Source of the DNA: Methanothermobacter sp. K4
GTDB taxonomy: Archaea > Methanobacteriota > Methanobacteria > Methanobacteriales > Methanothermobacteraceae
Assembly (NCBI RefSeq): GCF_022014235.1
Contig: NZ_JAKLTD010000003.1
Location: 20,685-84,684, forward strand
Reading direction: 5' to 3'
DNA length: 64,000 nucleotides
Of this stretch, positions 56,896 to 63,910 are shown piece by piece (within the stretch, counting starts at the first letter, position 1; each line of letters opens with the position of its first letter). The notes below the pieces were generated by a model. It was not told the DNA's origin. It saw only the letters and a list, made by a program, of their open reading frames with translations, and ran no database searches. A program made the translations under genes and the position numbers.

Positions 56896-56907
56896 AATTA
56901 TATATTA
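56896..56907 (+). promoter_or_regulatory. TATA box for the HTH regulator
   Basis: CAATTATATATTATG includes the ATG at 56907, so that ATG is not the start; the gene begins at 56955. The 150-nt gap between the divergent genes presumably holds operator sites for the regulator. Confidence 0.5.
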
Positions 56908-56954
56908 TGATGAGACTATTATCTACTATATTGAGATTCGTAAATGGTGATGGT

Positions 56955-57503
56955 ATGAAGACACTTGTGAGTAACCTGAGGGGAAGGTGCCTCTTTGATG
57001 TGGCTGTGAAGGCCCAGATAGATGGGCTTATATCAGTACAGGCAGAGGACTTCAATGACTCATGTCTTGAAAAGTTCATAAAGGGGGGCATTATTCGGGT
57101 TGAGGGGCGAAACCCGATCGAGGCTGCCAGAAAGATAGCAGAGGTTATAAGGGGCGCTAAAAAGCATGGGGAGGTCTATGTTGCATTTGATGGAAGTGAC
57201 CTTGGAGGTCTACTATCATTTTTGGCCCACCGTGAGGGAGTGGCAGGTATCTACACATGTTTTGGGGATTCTGCGGTGCGTTTACCCCCACTGAAACTTG
57301 ACATATCTGATACCAGGCTCAGGATACTCGAGGCCCTTGAGGAGGAAAGTCTCAATGCGGTTTTAATTGCAAGGAAGGTTGGCATTTCAAGGGCTATGGT
57401 CTACAAGCACCTCTCCGGTCTGATGGATATGGGGCTTGTGGAACAGTCCCAGATGTTTGAGAGGTACTCAATTACCGATGCGGGTAAACTTGTTATAATC
57501 TAA
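56955..57503 (+). CDS. Winged-HTH regulator with an N-terminal alpha/beta sensing domain
   Basis: A 182-aa protein; ATG 56955 is preceded by GGTGATGGT. The first 115 residues form an alpha/beta region (GLISVQAEDFNDSCLEKFIK, EVYVAFDGSDLGGLLSFLAH, VAGIYTCFGDSAVRLPP) that recalls CARF/Csa3-like sensor domains, though this is weak. The C-terminal winged helix is clear: RLRILEALEEESLNAVLIAR then KVGISRAMVYKHLSGLMDMG. It is divergent from the glutamate synthase genes, so it is likely to regulate them. Confidence 0.7.
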   Translation: MKTLVSNLRGRCLFDVAVKAQIDGLISVQAEDFNDSCLEKFIKGGIIRVEGRNPIEAARKIAEVIRGAKKHGEVYVAFDGSDLGGLLSFLAHREGVAGIYTCFGDSAVRLPPLKLDISDTRLRILEALEEESLNAVLIARKVGISRAMVYKHLSGLMDMGLVEQSQMFERYSITDAGKLVII

Positions 57504-57518
57504 AAGGAGGTTAGGACA

Positions 57519-57598
57519 CGGTTTTACAAAAAAAGGATTGGTTTGAGGCTTGCGTATCACTGGTGCGGTTTTACAAAAAAAAGGATTGGTTTGAAGGT
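57519..57598 (+). repeat. Direct repeat pair after the HTH gene, period 47 bp
   Basis: CGGTTTTACAAAAAAAGGAT at 57519 and CGGTTTTACAAAAAAAAGGA at 57566, each followed by TTGGTTTGA(A)GG(C/T)TTGCGT. The first begins 15 nt after the HTH stop. The A-runs read as T-runs on the other strand and could end the minus-strand gene at 57628. Confidence 0.85.
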
Positions 57599-57627
57599 TG
57601 CGTTTATCAATAATACAGTGAAAATGT

Positions 57628-57852
57628 TTATTCCATTGGGTATCCAACCCTGAGCCTGTAGGATGCCCTCTCACTTATGAGCACAGTTCCAGGCACAAAG
57701 AAATCATCAAATTCGGCAACCTTCTCCTTCATACAGGGCTTCAACTCATCCTTGCTGGCATATGATGCACACTCATCACTCTCCAGTATACCCTTCCTCA
57801 CAAGCTCAATGTACCTCATCTTCAGAGTTTCATCATCAAGAACGCTCATCAT
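57628..57852 (-). CDS. Small acidic hypothetical protein
   Basis: A 74-aa protein; ATG 57852 or 57849 follows GGTGATT. Sequence LDDETLKMRYIELVRKGIL... suggests an N-terminal helix, then two Cys (residues about 26-38, ECASYASKDELKPC) and a VPGTVLISERASY segment. No membrane segment. I do not recognise it. A TATA box, AAAATTATATATTA, lies at 57881-57894 on the minus strand. Confidence 0.6.
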   Translation of the reverse strand: MMSVLDDETLKMRYIELVRKGILESDECASYASKDELKPCMKEKVAEFDDFFVPGTVLISERASYRLRVGYPME

Positions 57853-57917
57853 AATCACCAATATTTAGTATATCCCACCATAATATATAATTTTTGCAGT
57901 GCAATTCCCATATGATA

Positions 57918-57958
57918 TAAGTATTTATACTACATTGGACAATACTATATACAATGTA
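57918..57958 (+). promoter_or_regulatory. Promoter with inverted-repeat operator candidate
   Basis: AAGTATTTATACT (57919-57931) is a TATA box and nearly palindromic. TACATTG (57931-57937) and CAATGTA (57952-57958) form a 7-bp inverted repeat separated by 14 nt, straddling the expected transcript start near 57950. A dimeric regulator could bind here. Confidence 0.5.
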
Positions 57959-58010
57959 CAGAAAATGAAATTTTCTGCCAGCATAATAAAGAAGATTTAA
58001 GGGACCTGAA

Positions 58011-58391
58011 ATGATTAAAAGACCTTTAAATTACAGTAAAAACGATGAAAACTATTCCATAATGTTAAAAACAGTTGTTGAACACCTCAAAGATCAGGGA
58101 TACGATTTAAAGGTGAATAACGGTAAAAGGAAACTCAGACCACGTATGCTGAAGGGTTTTCTTCCTGATGTCCATGCCCTTAATGGTTCCGATGAGATTA
58201 TAGTTGAGATAAGCACTGATAATGGTGATATAAGAAAATGGAGAAGATTTGCATATACAGATGGCATCAGGTTCTGGATAGTTGCACCCTACGCCATCGC
58301 GGATTCTGTGAAAACATGTGTCGAGACATTTTCAATACCCGCAGAGGTTTACGCCTGTAACGGTACAATGAAACTCAAACGTTTACTGTAA
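58011..58391 (+). CDS. Hypothetical protein, possible PD-(D/E)xK nuclease-like fold
   Basis: A 126-aa soluble protein with GFLPDVHALNGSDEIIVEIS near residues 52-72. PD...(about 12 residues)...VEI has the spacing of a PD-(D/E)xK core, with the Lys replaced by Ser, followed by RKWRRFAYTDGIRFWIVAP, typical of DUF-type relatives of restriction endonucleases. No restriction or methylase gene is adjacent. Fold proposal only. The start at ATG 58011 has weak ribosome-site support (AAGGGACCTGAA). Confidence 0.6.
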   Translation: MIKRPLNYSKNDENYSIMLKTVVEHLKDQGYDLKVNNGKRKLRPRMLKGFLPDVHALNGSDEIIVEISTDNGDIRKWRRFAYTDGIRFWIVAPYAIADSVKTCVETFSIPAEVYACNGTMKLKRLL

Positions 58392-58503
58392 ATCTTTTTA
58401 TTTTTTCTGTTATTTCTCATGGAATTTTACAGTATGTTAATTTTATACTTGAATTTTTATTATTAAACGGCTTCTCTCACAAAAGGTTTATATGGGGAGA
58501 ATA

Positions 58504-58520
58504 TAATTTATTTATAAAAA
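58504..58520 (+). promoter_or_regulatory. TATA box for the second phospholipase C-like gene
   Basis: AATTTATTTATAAAAAT precedes the ATG at 58545 by about 25-30 nt; a second element, GGTTTATATGG at 58484-58494, would give a longer leader. T-rich sequence at 58395-58430 ends the preceding gene. Confidence 0.45.
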
Positions 58521-58544
58521 TTCTCTGATTACTGTGAGGTTGAG

Positions 58545-59111
58545 ATGAGGTCTATTTTTATAGCCGCACTCCTGATTCTTGTGGCATTACAGATTCAGGG
58601 GGCATCAGCATGGTCTGTAAAGAATCATCATGATATTGCAGAGAGGGTCTATCATGCAATGCCCTCTGATGTTCAAAACCGTCTGAGCCTTGATGAGATG
58701 AAGAATGGGGCAGATGACCCTGACACGGTTTTCTTTGATTTTGAATATCATGTATACCCATATAACCTTGAAAAGGCCAGTTTCTGGTTAGATCAGGGGA
58801 AAATCAGCTATGATTCAGGTAACTACACTTATTCCAGTTACTGCTATGGTGTTGCAAGCCACTACATCTCTGATGGAATCTGCGGTCCACACAAATCCCC
58901 TGGATCCAGCAGGTACCTCCACACGGTCTATGAGATACGTGCAATGATGCTTGAACCTGTAATGGTTCCTGTCCCCCATGACCCTGAAGGGGAGGCAATG
59001 AAACTCTGGAGTTCCTGGGTTTCTGATGGTGACGACTCATGCATATCAGGGGCACTTGACCTGGCATGCAGTGTATCCTATAGGGAGATCATGGGGTCAA
59101 TAGGGTCATAA
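58545..59111 (+). CDS. Secreted zinc-dependent phospholipase C/P1 nuclease-like protein, paralogue 2
   Basis: A 188-aa protein with signal peptide SIFIAALLILVALQIQGASA ending before WSVKNHHDIAERVYHAMP. As in the paralogue at 40785, the mature N-terminus would be Trp followed by a His pair, and SYCYGVASHYISDGICGPH matches SYCFGVASHYITDTFSAPH there. ADDPDTVFFDFEYHVYP supplies the middle Asp and His ligands. Zinc binding is well supported by pattern; the substrate is not. Confidence 0.75.
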   Translation: MRSIFIAALLILVALQIQGASAWSVKNHHDIAERVYHAMPSDVQNRLSLDEMKNGADDPDTVFFDFEYHVYPYNLEKASFWLDQGKISYDSGNYTYSSYCYGVASHYISDGICGPHKSPGSSRYLHTVYEIRAMMLEPVMVPVPHDPEGEAMKLWSSWVSDGDDSCISGALDLACSVSYREIMGSIGS

Positions 59112-59163
59112 TAGTTTCTTGTCAAATTTTGAGATTTTAGCGGTATATGGTCTCATTGGGACT

Positions 59164-59258
59164 CTGTAATACTGGTTTTAGCCAGATGTTGGGCTGGGAG
59201 TTCAATATCATTGTTTCGAAAGAATAAGGCTGTAATACTGGTTTTAGCCAAATGTTGA
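59164..59258. repeat. Duplication of the 3' end of the VIT1/CCC1-like gene, period 66 bp
   Basis: CTGTAATACTGGTTTTAGCC at 59164 and again at 59230, followed by A(G/A)ATGTTG. The second copy contains the stop (TTA on this strand, 59244-59246) and the last codons of the minus-strand gene. The first lies downstream of it. Confidence 0.85.
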
Positions 59259-59720
59259 GGCTATCCAGTCACCTGTGTAGTGTGTTATCACTATAATCAT
59301 GATTGCCACCATGAGATGCTCACCAAGCACCCTCCAGAGGGGCGCATTCTGTGACCTTGCAATATGCACACTCAGAATACCAAGAAGTAGAAGGCCCCAG
59401 ATGACTGACACTGCGATCGCAACCGTCAGGTCCAGTAAAAGAACAGGTAAGAGGAACGTGATGGCAAAGACGAATTTGCTCATGAGCGTTGCAATGGTGG
59501 ACTCCCACACCTCAACTTCGCTGTGCCGGTTTTCAGACTCCTCGGCGATGTGTATGCCCATGGCATCAGAGAAGGCGTCGGCTATTGCTATTGTGAGCAC
59601 ACCTCCAATCACCGCAAGCCTTGAATGGGTGCCTGAATGGAGTCCCACCATAAGGCCAAGGGTGGTTATTATGGCAGATGTAAGACCGAAGCTGAAGCCG
59701 GTCTTTAATGAGTGTCTCAT
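59244..59720 (-). CDS. VIT1/CCC1-family membrane protein
   Basis: A 158-aa membrane protein with about five helices. TSAIITTLGLMVGLHSGTHS and AIADAFSDAMGIHIAEESE resemble VIT1/CCC1 transporters of iron and manganese, which are usually longer. It starts 14 nt after the radical SAM gene ends and is therefore the last gene of the peptide operon at 59244-61178. It may carry a metal or the product peptide; that link is inference from position. Confidence 0.75.
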   Translation of the reverse strand: MRHSLKTGFSFGLTSAIITTLGLMVGLHSGTHSRLAVIGGVLTIAIADAFSDAMGIHIAEESENRHSEVEVWESTIATLMSKFVFAITFLLPVLLLDLTVAIAVSVIWGLLLLGILSVHIARSQNAPLWRVLGEHLMVAIMIIVITHYTGDWIASTFG

Positions 59721-59734
59721 GGGTTTTTAACTCT

Positions 59735-60862
59735 TTATTTCATCATTATATCCAGCACGCCGGGTCTTGATTTCTTCTTCTGCCCTCCGAGGATTCCAGA
59801 TTCAAGAAACTCCCTGTTGGCCCTCCTGTTGATTTCAGCGAAGATCATCCTGTAGGCCTGGCACTGATGGTCGACACCGTCTATCCTCCTCACTCCATTC
59901 TCAACTGTTATGGCATTGTATGGGCATCCACCGAGGCAGTATCTGTAGAATTCACAGTCACCGCATTCATCATCAACCATTTTTCTCCACTCATAGAGGG
60001 ATCTGAGGGCATCACTCTCATTGAGTTCCTCCATGCTGGGCCTATCAGATACGTTACCCATTATGTAATCCTTCATACCCACGAAGCGATAACAGGGGTA
60101 TATATCCCCGTAGGGATCAACTGCAAATGTATTCCCCACACAGTCCGCGTGTGTGCACACAACACCCCTGCGGAGGAACGCGCTCTTTGCAAAGTGGTCA
60201 ATGTTCTGTATTTCGATTTCACCAAAGTGCTCAAGGTACCTCTCAAGGAGGTAGAGGAGAAGATCCCCGTACTCCTCTGCGGTTATGGCCCACTCCTCGG
60301 GGTCAGGGCTCTTGAGGGATGGGAGGGCCGGGTGGAGCTTCATATTCATTTTATTCTCAAGGAAGAACTCGAATATATCCTCCTTTCTCCTTATGGAGTG
60401 GGATGTGAATGTGCTTATGAAGCTCACCTTCAGACCGTGCCTCCTGGCTATCTCATAACCCTTCATGGTTTTATCGAAGTAACCATCACCCCTCTGGTGA
60501 TCATTTATCTCCCTTGGACCATCAAGGCTTGAGCCGATGGGTATGCTGTACTCTGCAAAGAGCTCAGCCAGTTCGTTGGTCATGAGCCACAGGTTTGTCT
60601 GGATGGCAAACGCGGGCTTTAGAAAATCAAGTTCAGCGGATATCAGCTCCAGAGTTGTCCTGTAAAATTCGTAGCCTGCAAGGAGAGGTTCTCCTCCATG
60701 GAATGTGAATGTGGCGGGTTCTTTTCTGAAATCCCTCAGCCATGAAACCATTTCCCTCACTGTTTCAGTGTCCATTACCTTGGAGTCCCGGTCAACACCC
60801 CAGCAGTAGCTGCAGTCCGAGGGACAGTTCATTGATGGGATGATCATAACATGGAACGCCAT
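59735..60862 (-). CDS. Radical SAM/SPASM peptide-modifying enzyme (TIGR04083-like)
   Basis: A 375-aa enzyme. PSMNCPSDCSYCWG carries CxxxCxxC for the SAM-binding cluster, FTFHGGEPLLAG is the second motif, and a SPASM-type C-terminal domain has CTHADCVGNTFAVDPYGDIYPC and CGDCEFYRYCLGGCPYN, binding two auxiliary clusters. This pattern marks enzymes that modify ribosomally made peptides. I believe it belongs to the methanogen family TIGR04083. ATG 60862 follows AGGTGATTGA. Two short Cys peptides are encoded directly upstream. Confidence 0.85.
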   Translation of the reverse strand: MAFHVMIIPSMNCPSDCSYCWGVDRDSKVMDTETVREMVSWLRDFRKEPATFTFHGGEPLLAGYEFYRTTLELISAELDFLKPAFAIQTNLWLMTNELAELFAEYSIPIGSSLDGPREINDHQRGDGYFDKTMKGYEIARRHGLKVSFISTFTSHSIRRKEDIFEFFLENKMNMKLHPALPSLKSPDPEEWAITAEEYGDLLLYLLERYLEHFGEIEIQNIDHFAKSAFLRRGVVCTHADCVGNTFAVDPYGDIYPCYRFVGMKDYIMGNVSDRPSMEELNESDALRSLYEWRKMVDDECGDCEFYRYCLGGCPYNAITVENGVRRIDGVDHQCQAYRMIFAEINRRANREFLESGILGGQKKKSRPGVLDIMMK

Positions 60863-60870
60863 TCAATCAC

Positions 60871-61023
60871 CTAATCAGCGGTTTCAAAGACATGGCCACA
60901 TTTTTCACAGACGATTTCCTTCATGGACGTCCTTGACTTGTGCTCATCCAGGAATCTTCTCTTAACAACCTTGTCCCGGCAGCCGCACACAGGGCACTCC
61001 TTCAGAAACTCCTCCATCTTCAT
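60871..61023 (-). CDS. Cys-rich 50-aa peptide, probable radical SAM substrate (CbpA-like)
   Basis: A 50-residue gene. The product begins MKMEEFLKECPVCGCRDK, giving C-x-x-C-x-C at residues 10, 13 and 15, and ends with CEKCGHVFETAD. It ends 8 nt before the radical SAM start and its own start follows the previous peptide gene by 2 nt. Methanogen peptides of this sort, which I recall as TIGR04165 or CbpA, are paired with TIGR04083 enzymes. It could instead be a plain zinc ribbon, so substrate status is inference. Confidence 0.75.
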   Translation of the reverse strand: MKMEEFLKECPVCGCRDKVVKRRFLDEHKSRTSMKEIVCEKCGHVFETAD

Positions 61024-61025
61024 GT

Positions 61026-61178
61026 TCAGACCTCTATTATCTCTTCCACCACATATTTACCGCCACAGGGACACTCCTCTATTCGATCTCCAAGTTGGTA
61101 GGGTGGTGTTCTACCTTCAACTTCAAGGGTCCTCTTCGCCCTGCAGAGGTCACAGTACGCATTGACTATCCACATCAT
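61026..61178 (-). CDS. Cys-containing 50-aa peptide, first gene of the peptide operon
   Basis: A 50-residue gene beginning MMWIVNAYCDLCRAKRT and ending with CPCGGKYVVEEIIEV. Cys pairs CxxC and CxC suggest a zinc ribbon, or a second peptide substrate or accessory protein for the radical SAM enzyme. It lies 2 nt from the next peptide gene, with both exactly 50 codons. The promoter at 61185-61212 lies just upstream. No family recognised. Confidence 0.65.
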   Translation of the reverse strand: MMWIVNAYCDLCRAKRTLEVEGRTPPYQLGDRIEECPCGGKYVVEEIIEV

Positions 61179-61184
61179 GTAACC

Positions 61185-61212
61185 TAGATATATATGGTCT
61201 GATATATAAGGT
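61185..61212. promoter_or_regulatory. Divergent promoters for the peptide operon and the SOUL gene
   Basis: ATATATATGG (plus) and ACCATATATATCTAGG (minus) overlap, followed by GATATATAAGG on the plus strand. The minus-strand start would be very close to the ATG at 61178, so the peptide mRNA may have almost no leader. The SOUL mRNA leader is equally short. Confidence 0.5.
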
Positions 61213-61230
61213 TGTAAGGGGGTCGTTTTT

Positions 61231-61785
61231 TTGACTGAGAGTCCAGATTATGAGGTTGAACTGGGGGACGGTGACTTTGAGATAAGGCGCTATCCGGGTT
61301 ACATTCTCGCGCAGGTGGATGTTGAGGGAAACTTCAGGGATGCGATGCTGAGGGGATTTTCCATCCTTGCAGACTACATTTTCGGTAATAACCGGCGCAG
61401 GGAGGAGATCCCAATGACATCCCCTGTAACGGGAGTCAGGCTGGGAGAGAAAATACCAATGGCGGCACCGGTGACAGAGGAGAGGGTCGATGAGGGGGGA
61501 GTCTACAGGATATCATTTACAATGCCATCCTCATACACCCTTGAAACACTTCCAGAGCCCATTGACAAACGTATAAGGTTCAGGGTTGAGAAAAATCAGA
61601 GGTTTGCCGTCTATAAATTTTCAGGAAGGGTCAATGAGAGAATGGTTGAGGAGAAAATTGCTGAATTCAGGGAATGGCTCAGAAAAAATTCCATAAAACC
61701 CGGGTCCAGCTTTATAATTGCCCAGTACAACCATCCCGCAGTTCCCGGTTTCCTGCGGAGGAATGAGATCCTTGTGAAGATATGA
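61231..61785 (+). CDS. SOUL-family heme-binding protein
   Basis: TTG start at 61231 after AAGGGGG. The 184-aa product shows YEVELGDGDFEIRRYPGYI, IPMTSPVTGVR and IPMAAPVTEER, the SOUL/HEBP core motifs. Members bind heme or other tetrapyrroles; which one is used in a methanogen without ordinary heme is unclear. It is divergent from the Cys-peptide operon and followed by the SagB-like gene, possibly in the same operon. Confidence 0.9.
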   Translation: MTESPDYEVELGDGDFEIRRYPGYILAQVDVEGNFRDAMLRGFSILADYIFGNNRRREEIPMTSPVTGVRLGEKIPMAAPVTEERVDEGGVYRISFTMPSSYTLETLPEPIDKRIRFRVEKNQRFAVYKFSGRVNERMVEEKIAEFREWLRKNSIKPGSSFIIAQYNHPAVPGFLRRNEILVKI

Positions 61786-61798
61786 ATGGGGGGATCTG

Positions 61799-62542
61799 AT
61801 GAATGAGATTGAAAGGAACCGTTACTTCCTGAAGGACAGTATAAGGAAAAGGATTGATTTTTCAAAAACACCCCAGAGCATGGGGGTGGCTGCACCACCA
61901 TTCGAGAAGCCGTGGTCAGAGGATGCTGAAATGGTGGACCTCCCGGTACTTGACTGGGCCGAAATGGTGGATGTGAATATTGTAAGCTGCATAAGAAACC
62001 GTAAGAGCCGCAGGAGTTACACTGACAGGCCACTCAAACTTGAGGAACTTTCATTTCTTCTCTGGGCCACGCAGGGGATAAGGATGATTGCAGGTCACAG
62101 TGCCTTCCGCACCGTCCCATCAGCCGGATGCAGACACACCTTTGAAACGTACCTCGCAGTCTTCAATGTGGAGGGCCTTGAGGTGGGCCTCTACAGGTAC
62201 ATACCATCGGTGCACCGCTTGCTGGTGGAGTACCTTGACGATAACCTCTCCCAGAGGATAGTGGAGGCATCCTTCGACCAGCGATTCACCGGAGAATCCG
62301 CTGTGACATTCATCTGGACCACGATACCATACAGGATGGAGTGGAGGTATGGTCTTGCGGCCCACAGGGTGATCCTCATTGACGCGGGACATGTCTGCCA
62401 GAACCTCTACCTTGCCTGCGAGGCCATAGGTGCCGGTACATGTGCGGTTGCAGCCTATGACCAGGAGTACCTTGATGAGGTGCTGGGGGTTGATGGTGTG
62501 GATGAATTCGCCATTTACATGGCACCCGTTGGAAAGGTTTAA
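61799..62542 (+). CDS. SagB/nitroreductase-family FMN oxidoreductase
   Basis: A 247-aa protein after GGGGGGATCTG. RKSRRSYTDRPLKLEELSFL near residue 67 is the nitroreductase/SagB N-terminal motif, PSAGCRHTFETYLAV follows, and AGHVCQNLYLACEAIGAGT is the conserved FMN helix. In peptide clusters, SagB-type enzymes oxidise azolines to azoles; many archaeal ones stand alone. It lies 13 nt after the SOUL gene, so they may be co-transcribed. Confidence 0.85.
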   Translation: MNEIERNRYFLKDSIRKRIDFSKTPQSMGVAAPPFEKPWSEDAEMVDLPVLDWAEMVDVNIVSCIRNRKSRRSYTDRPLKLEELSFLLWATQGIRMIAGHSAFRTVPSAGCRHTFETYLAVFNVEGLEVGLYRYIPSVHRLLVEYLDDNLSQRIVEASFDQRFTGESAVTFIWTTIPYRMEWRYGLAAHRVILIDAGHVCQNLYLACEAIGAGTCAVAAYDQEYLDEVLGVDGVDEFAIYMAPVGKV

Positions 62543-62593
62543 GAAAAATTGAAGTGTGGTTTTACCTTCACCATGAGGAGCCACATAAAAAAT

Positions 62594-63610
62594 TTAAATT
62601 TTCACGGATGAGGGTAGCTGCATTTTTTTACTGGATGTGTGGGTTCTTGTAATCCCTGAGTACATTCTGAGGAGGTCCCTGTAGCCTATTATTCCATTTT
62701 CGAACATTATATAGTTTGGTGCCCTAAGATACCTTCTCATGTACCTGTTGACATCGGCTGCAAGTTTCCGGTATTCGGTCCTTGAGAGGTAACCATGGAA
62801 TGTGCTCTTGACGCCAGGATTTGAGGGTCCCCTTACCTTTATGTACCTTATGGGTCCGTTCATGTAGTCTGTTACCATGAGAAGGAATGTTTCTGGTCTG
62901 TAACCATTGTAGGTTCTTTTGAGTTTCCTGCCGTTTTTCAGGTCAGTGTGTATTCCATCAGCCACACCAGCCATCACCGCAGGGTCAATGCGGTGGTATG
63001 CTATGAGTTTGCTGTTGTAGAATCTCCCATTCTTCTGAACAATCCCTGGAGTTTCATTCAGGATTCGCATGATCTCCGATGCAATGAAGCGGCACTTCTC
63101 CTCCCATGAGGCACCGGGACAGTCAATGTTTGGCTGTATGATTCTTACACCTGCGGAGGTGAGGAACCTGTAAGGGTATTTGATACCTGCAAAGTACCTG
63201 GTGGAGAAGTTGTCATCCCATGCTCTTCTCAGCATGTAGGTATTTTTGAGGTTGAGCCGCCCTGTATTTACAAATATCACGCCCTTGGATGTGGTTGCTG
63301 CAAGTTTAGCGACTTCCCTCATTGCCCCGGGGCAGGAGGCTGCAAGGTAAATCGCGACTCCGCCCTGAGGAGTGCAGCTTATGGCACGGCAACCCTCACC
63401 TGGTTTCGGGGCTTTGGGGTCCACTGTAACATTGTGTTCACTTTCGTTTTCAATGCAGCTCTTGATGAGGTTGAGGTTTTCAATGTCAGAGGAGCAGTTG
63501 CCTGTTATGCAGTCTGATGTGAGGAATATATCAACTGCAGCTGCGCCACTGAGATTCACTGAAAAAAGGACAAGGGCTGTCATGAACAGTATAACTCCCT
63601 TCAATTGCAA
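62594..63610 (-). CDS. Secreted protein with a C-terminal pseudomurein-binding-repeat-like segment
   Basis: A 338-aa protein from TTG 63610 after AGGTGATAGT. Signal peptide GVILFMTALVLFSVNLSGAA, then a Cys-containing N-terminal domain (CITGNCSS, GEGCRAISC, ASCPGAMREV), then a positively charged part. Near the C-terminus, LSRTEYRKLAADVNRYMRRY and RAPNYIMFENGIIGYRDLLR match the pattern of pseudomurein-binding repeats. It should sit on the cell wall. Whether it also has enzymatic activity is unknown. Confidence 0.7.
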   Translation of the reverse strand: MQLKGVILFMTALVLFSVNLSGAAAVDIFLTSDCITGNCSSDIENLNLIKSCIENESEHNVTVDPKAPKPGEGCRAISCTPQGGVAIYLAASCPGAMREVAKLAATTSKGVIFVNTGRLNLKNTYMLRRAWDDNFSTRYFAGIKYPYRFLTSAGVRIIQPNIDCPGASWEEKCRFIASEIMRILNETPGIVQKNGRFYNSKLIAYHRIDPAVMAGVADGIHTDLKNGRKLKRTYNGYRPETFLLMVTDYMNGPIRYIKVRGPSNPGVKSTFHGYLSRTEYRKLAADVNRYMRRYLRAPNYIMFENGIIGYRDLLRMYSGITRTHTSSKKMQLPSSVKI

Positions 63611-63663
63611 ACTATCACCTTTATAAACCTCTCTTAGCGGCCCTTTAAGTAATTTTTCAGGAA

Positions 63664-63675
63664 GATTTATATAAG
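63664..63675 (+). promoter_or_regulatory. TATA box for the zinc-ribbon gene
   Basis: GATTTATATAAG lies about 60 nt upstream of TTG 63734. TTTATAAACC near 63620 on the opposite strand could serve the divergent gene at 63610. Confidence 0.45.
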
Positions 63676-63733
63676 ATGAGGTTCTACATATTAAGCCCCG
63701 AATTTTCTATTATAATCCTTTAATGGTGATAAT

Positions 63734-63910
63734 TTGGTTCCTGAGATAAAACAGAAGTGTTTGATCTGTGGTGAGCAGTGGATTGATGGAAAAGAGACAT
63801 GCCCGTACTGTGGAGGTAAAAATAAGACTGCAAGTATAGATTCCAAGAATGATCTTGCCCTCCTGAGATCACTTAACAGCATCCTGAAAAAGGAAAAGGT
63901 TTCAGAATAA
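63734..63910 (+). CDS. Small zinc-ribbon protein
   Basis: A 58-aa gene read from TTG 63734, placed by GGTGAT at 63725-63730. The product begins MVPEIKQKCLICGEQW and has a second pair in CPYCGGK, giving CxxC-x(13)-CxxC, then a helix (DLALLRSLNSILKKEK). Likely DNA- or protein-binding; no family recognised. The window ends 90 nt downstream with only another TATA-like run (TTATTTATATATC, 63929-63941). Confidence 0.65.
   Translation: MVPEIKQKCLICGEQWIDGKETCPYCGGKNKTASIDSKNDLALLRSLNSILKKEKVSE

Noticed and set aside
59867..60532. 221-aa plus-strand open frame over the radical SAM gene
   Set aside because: Antisense to a gene with clear Cys motifs and no start signal.
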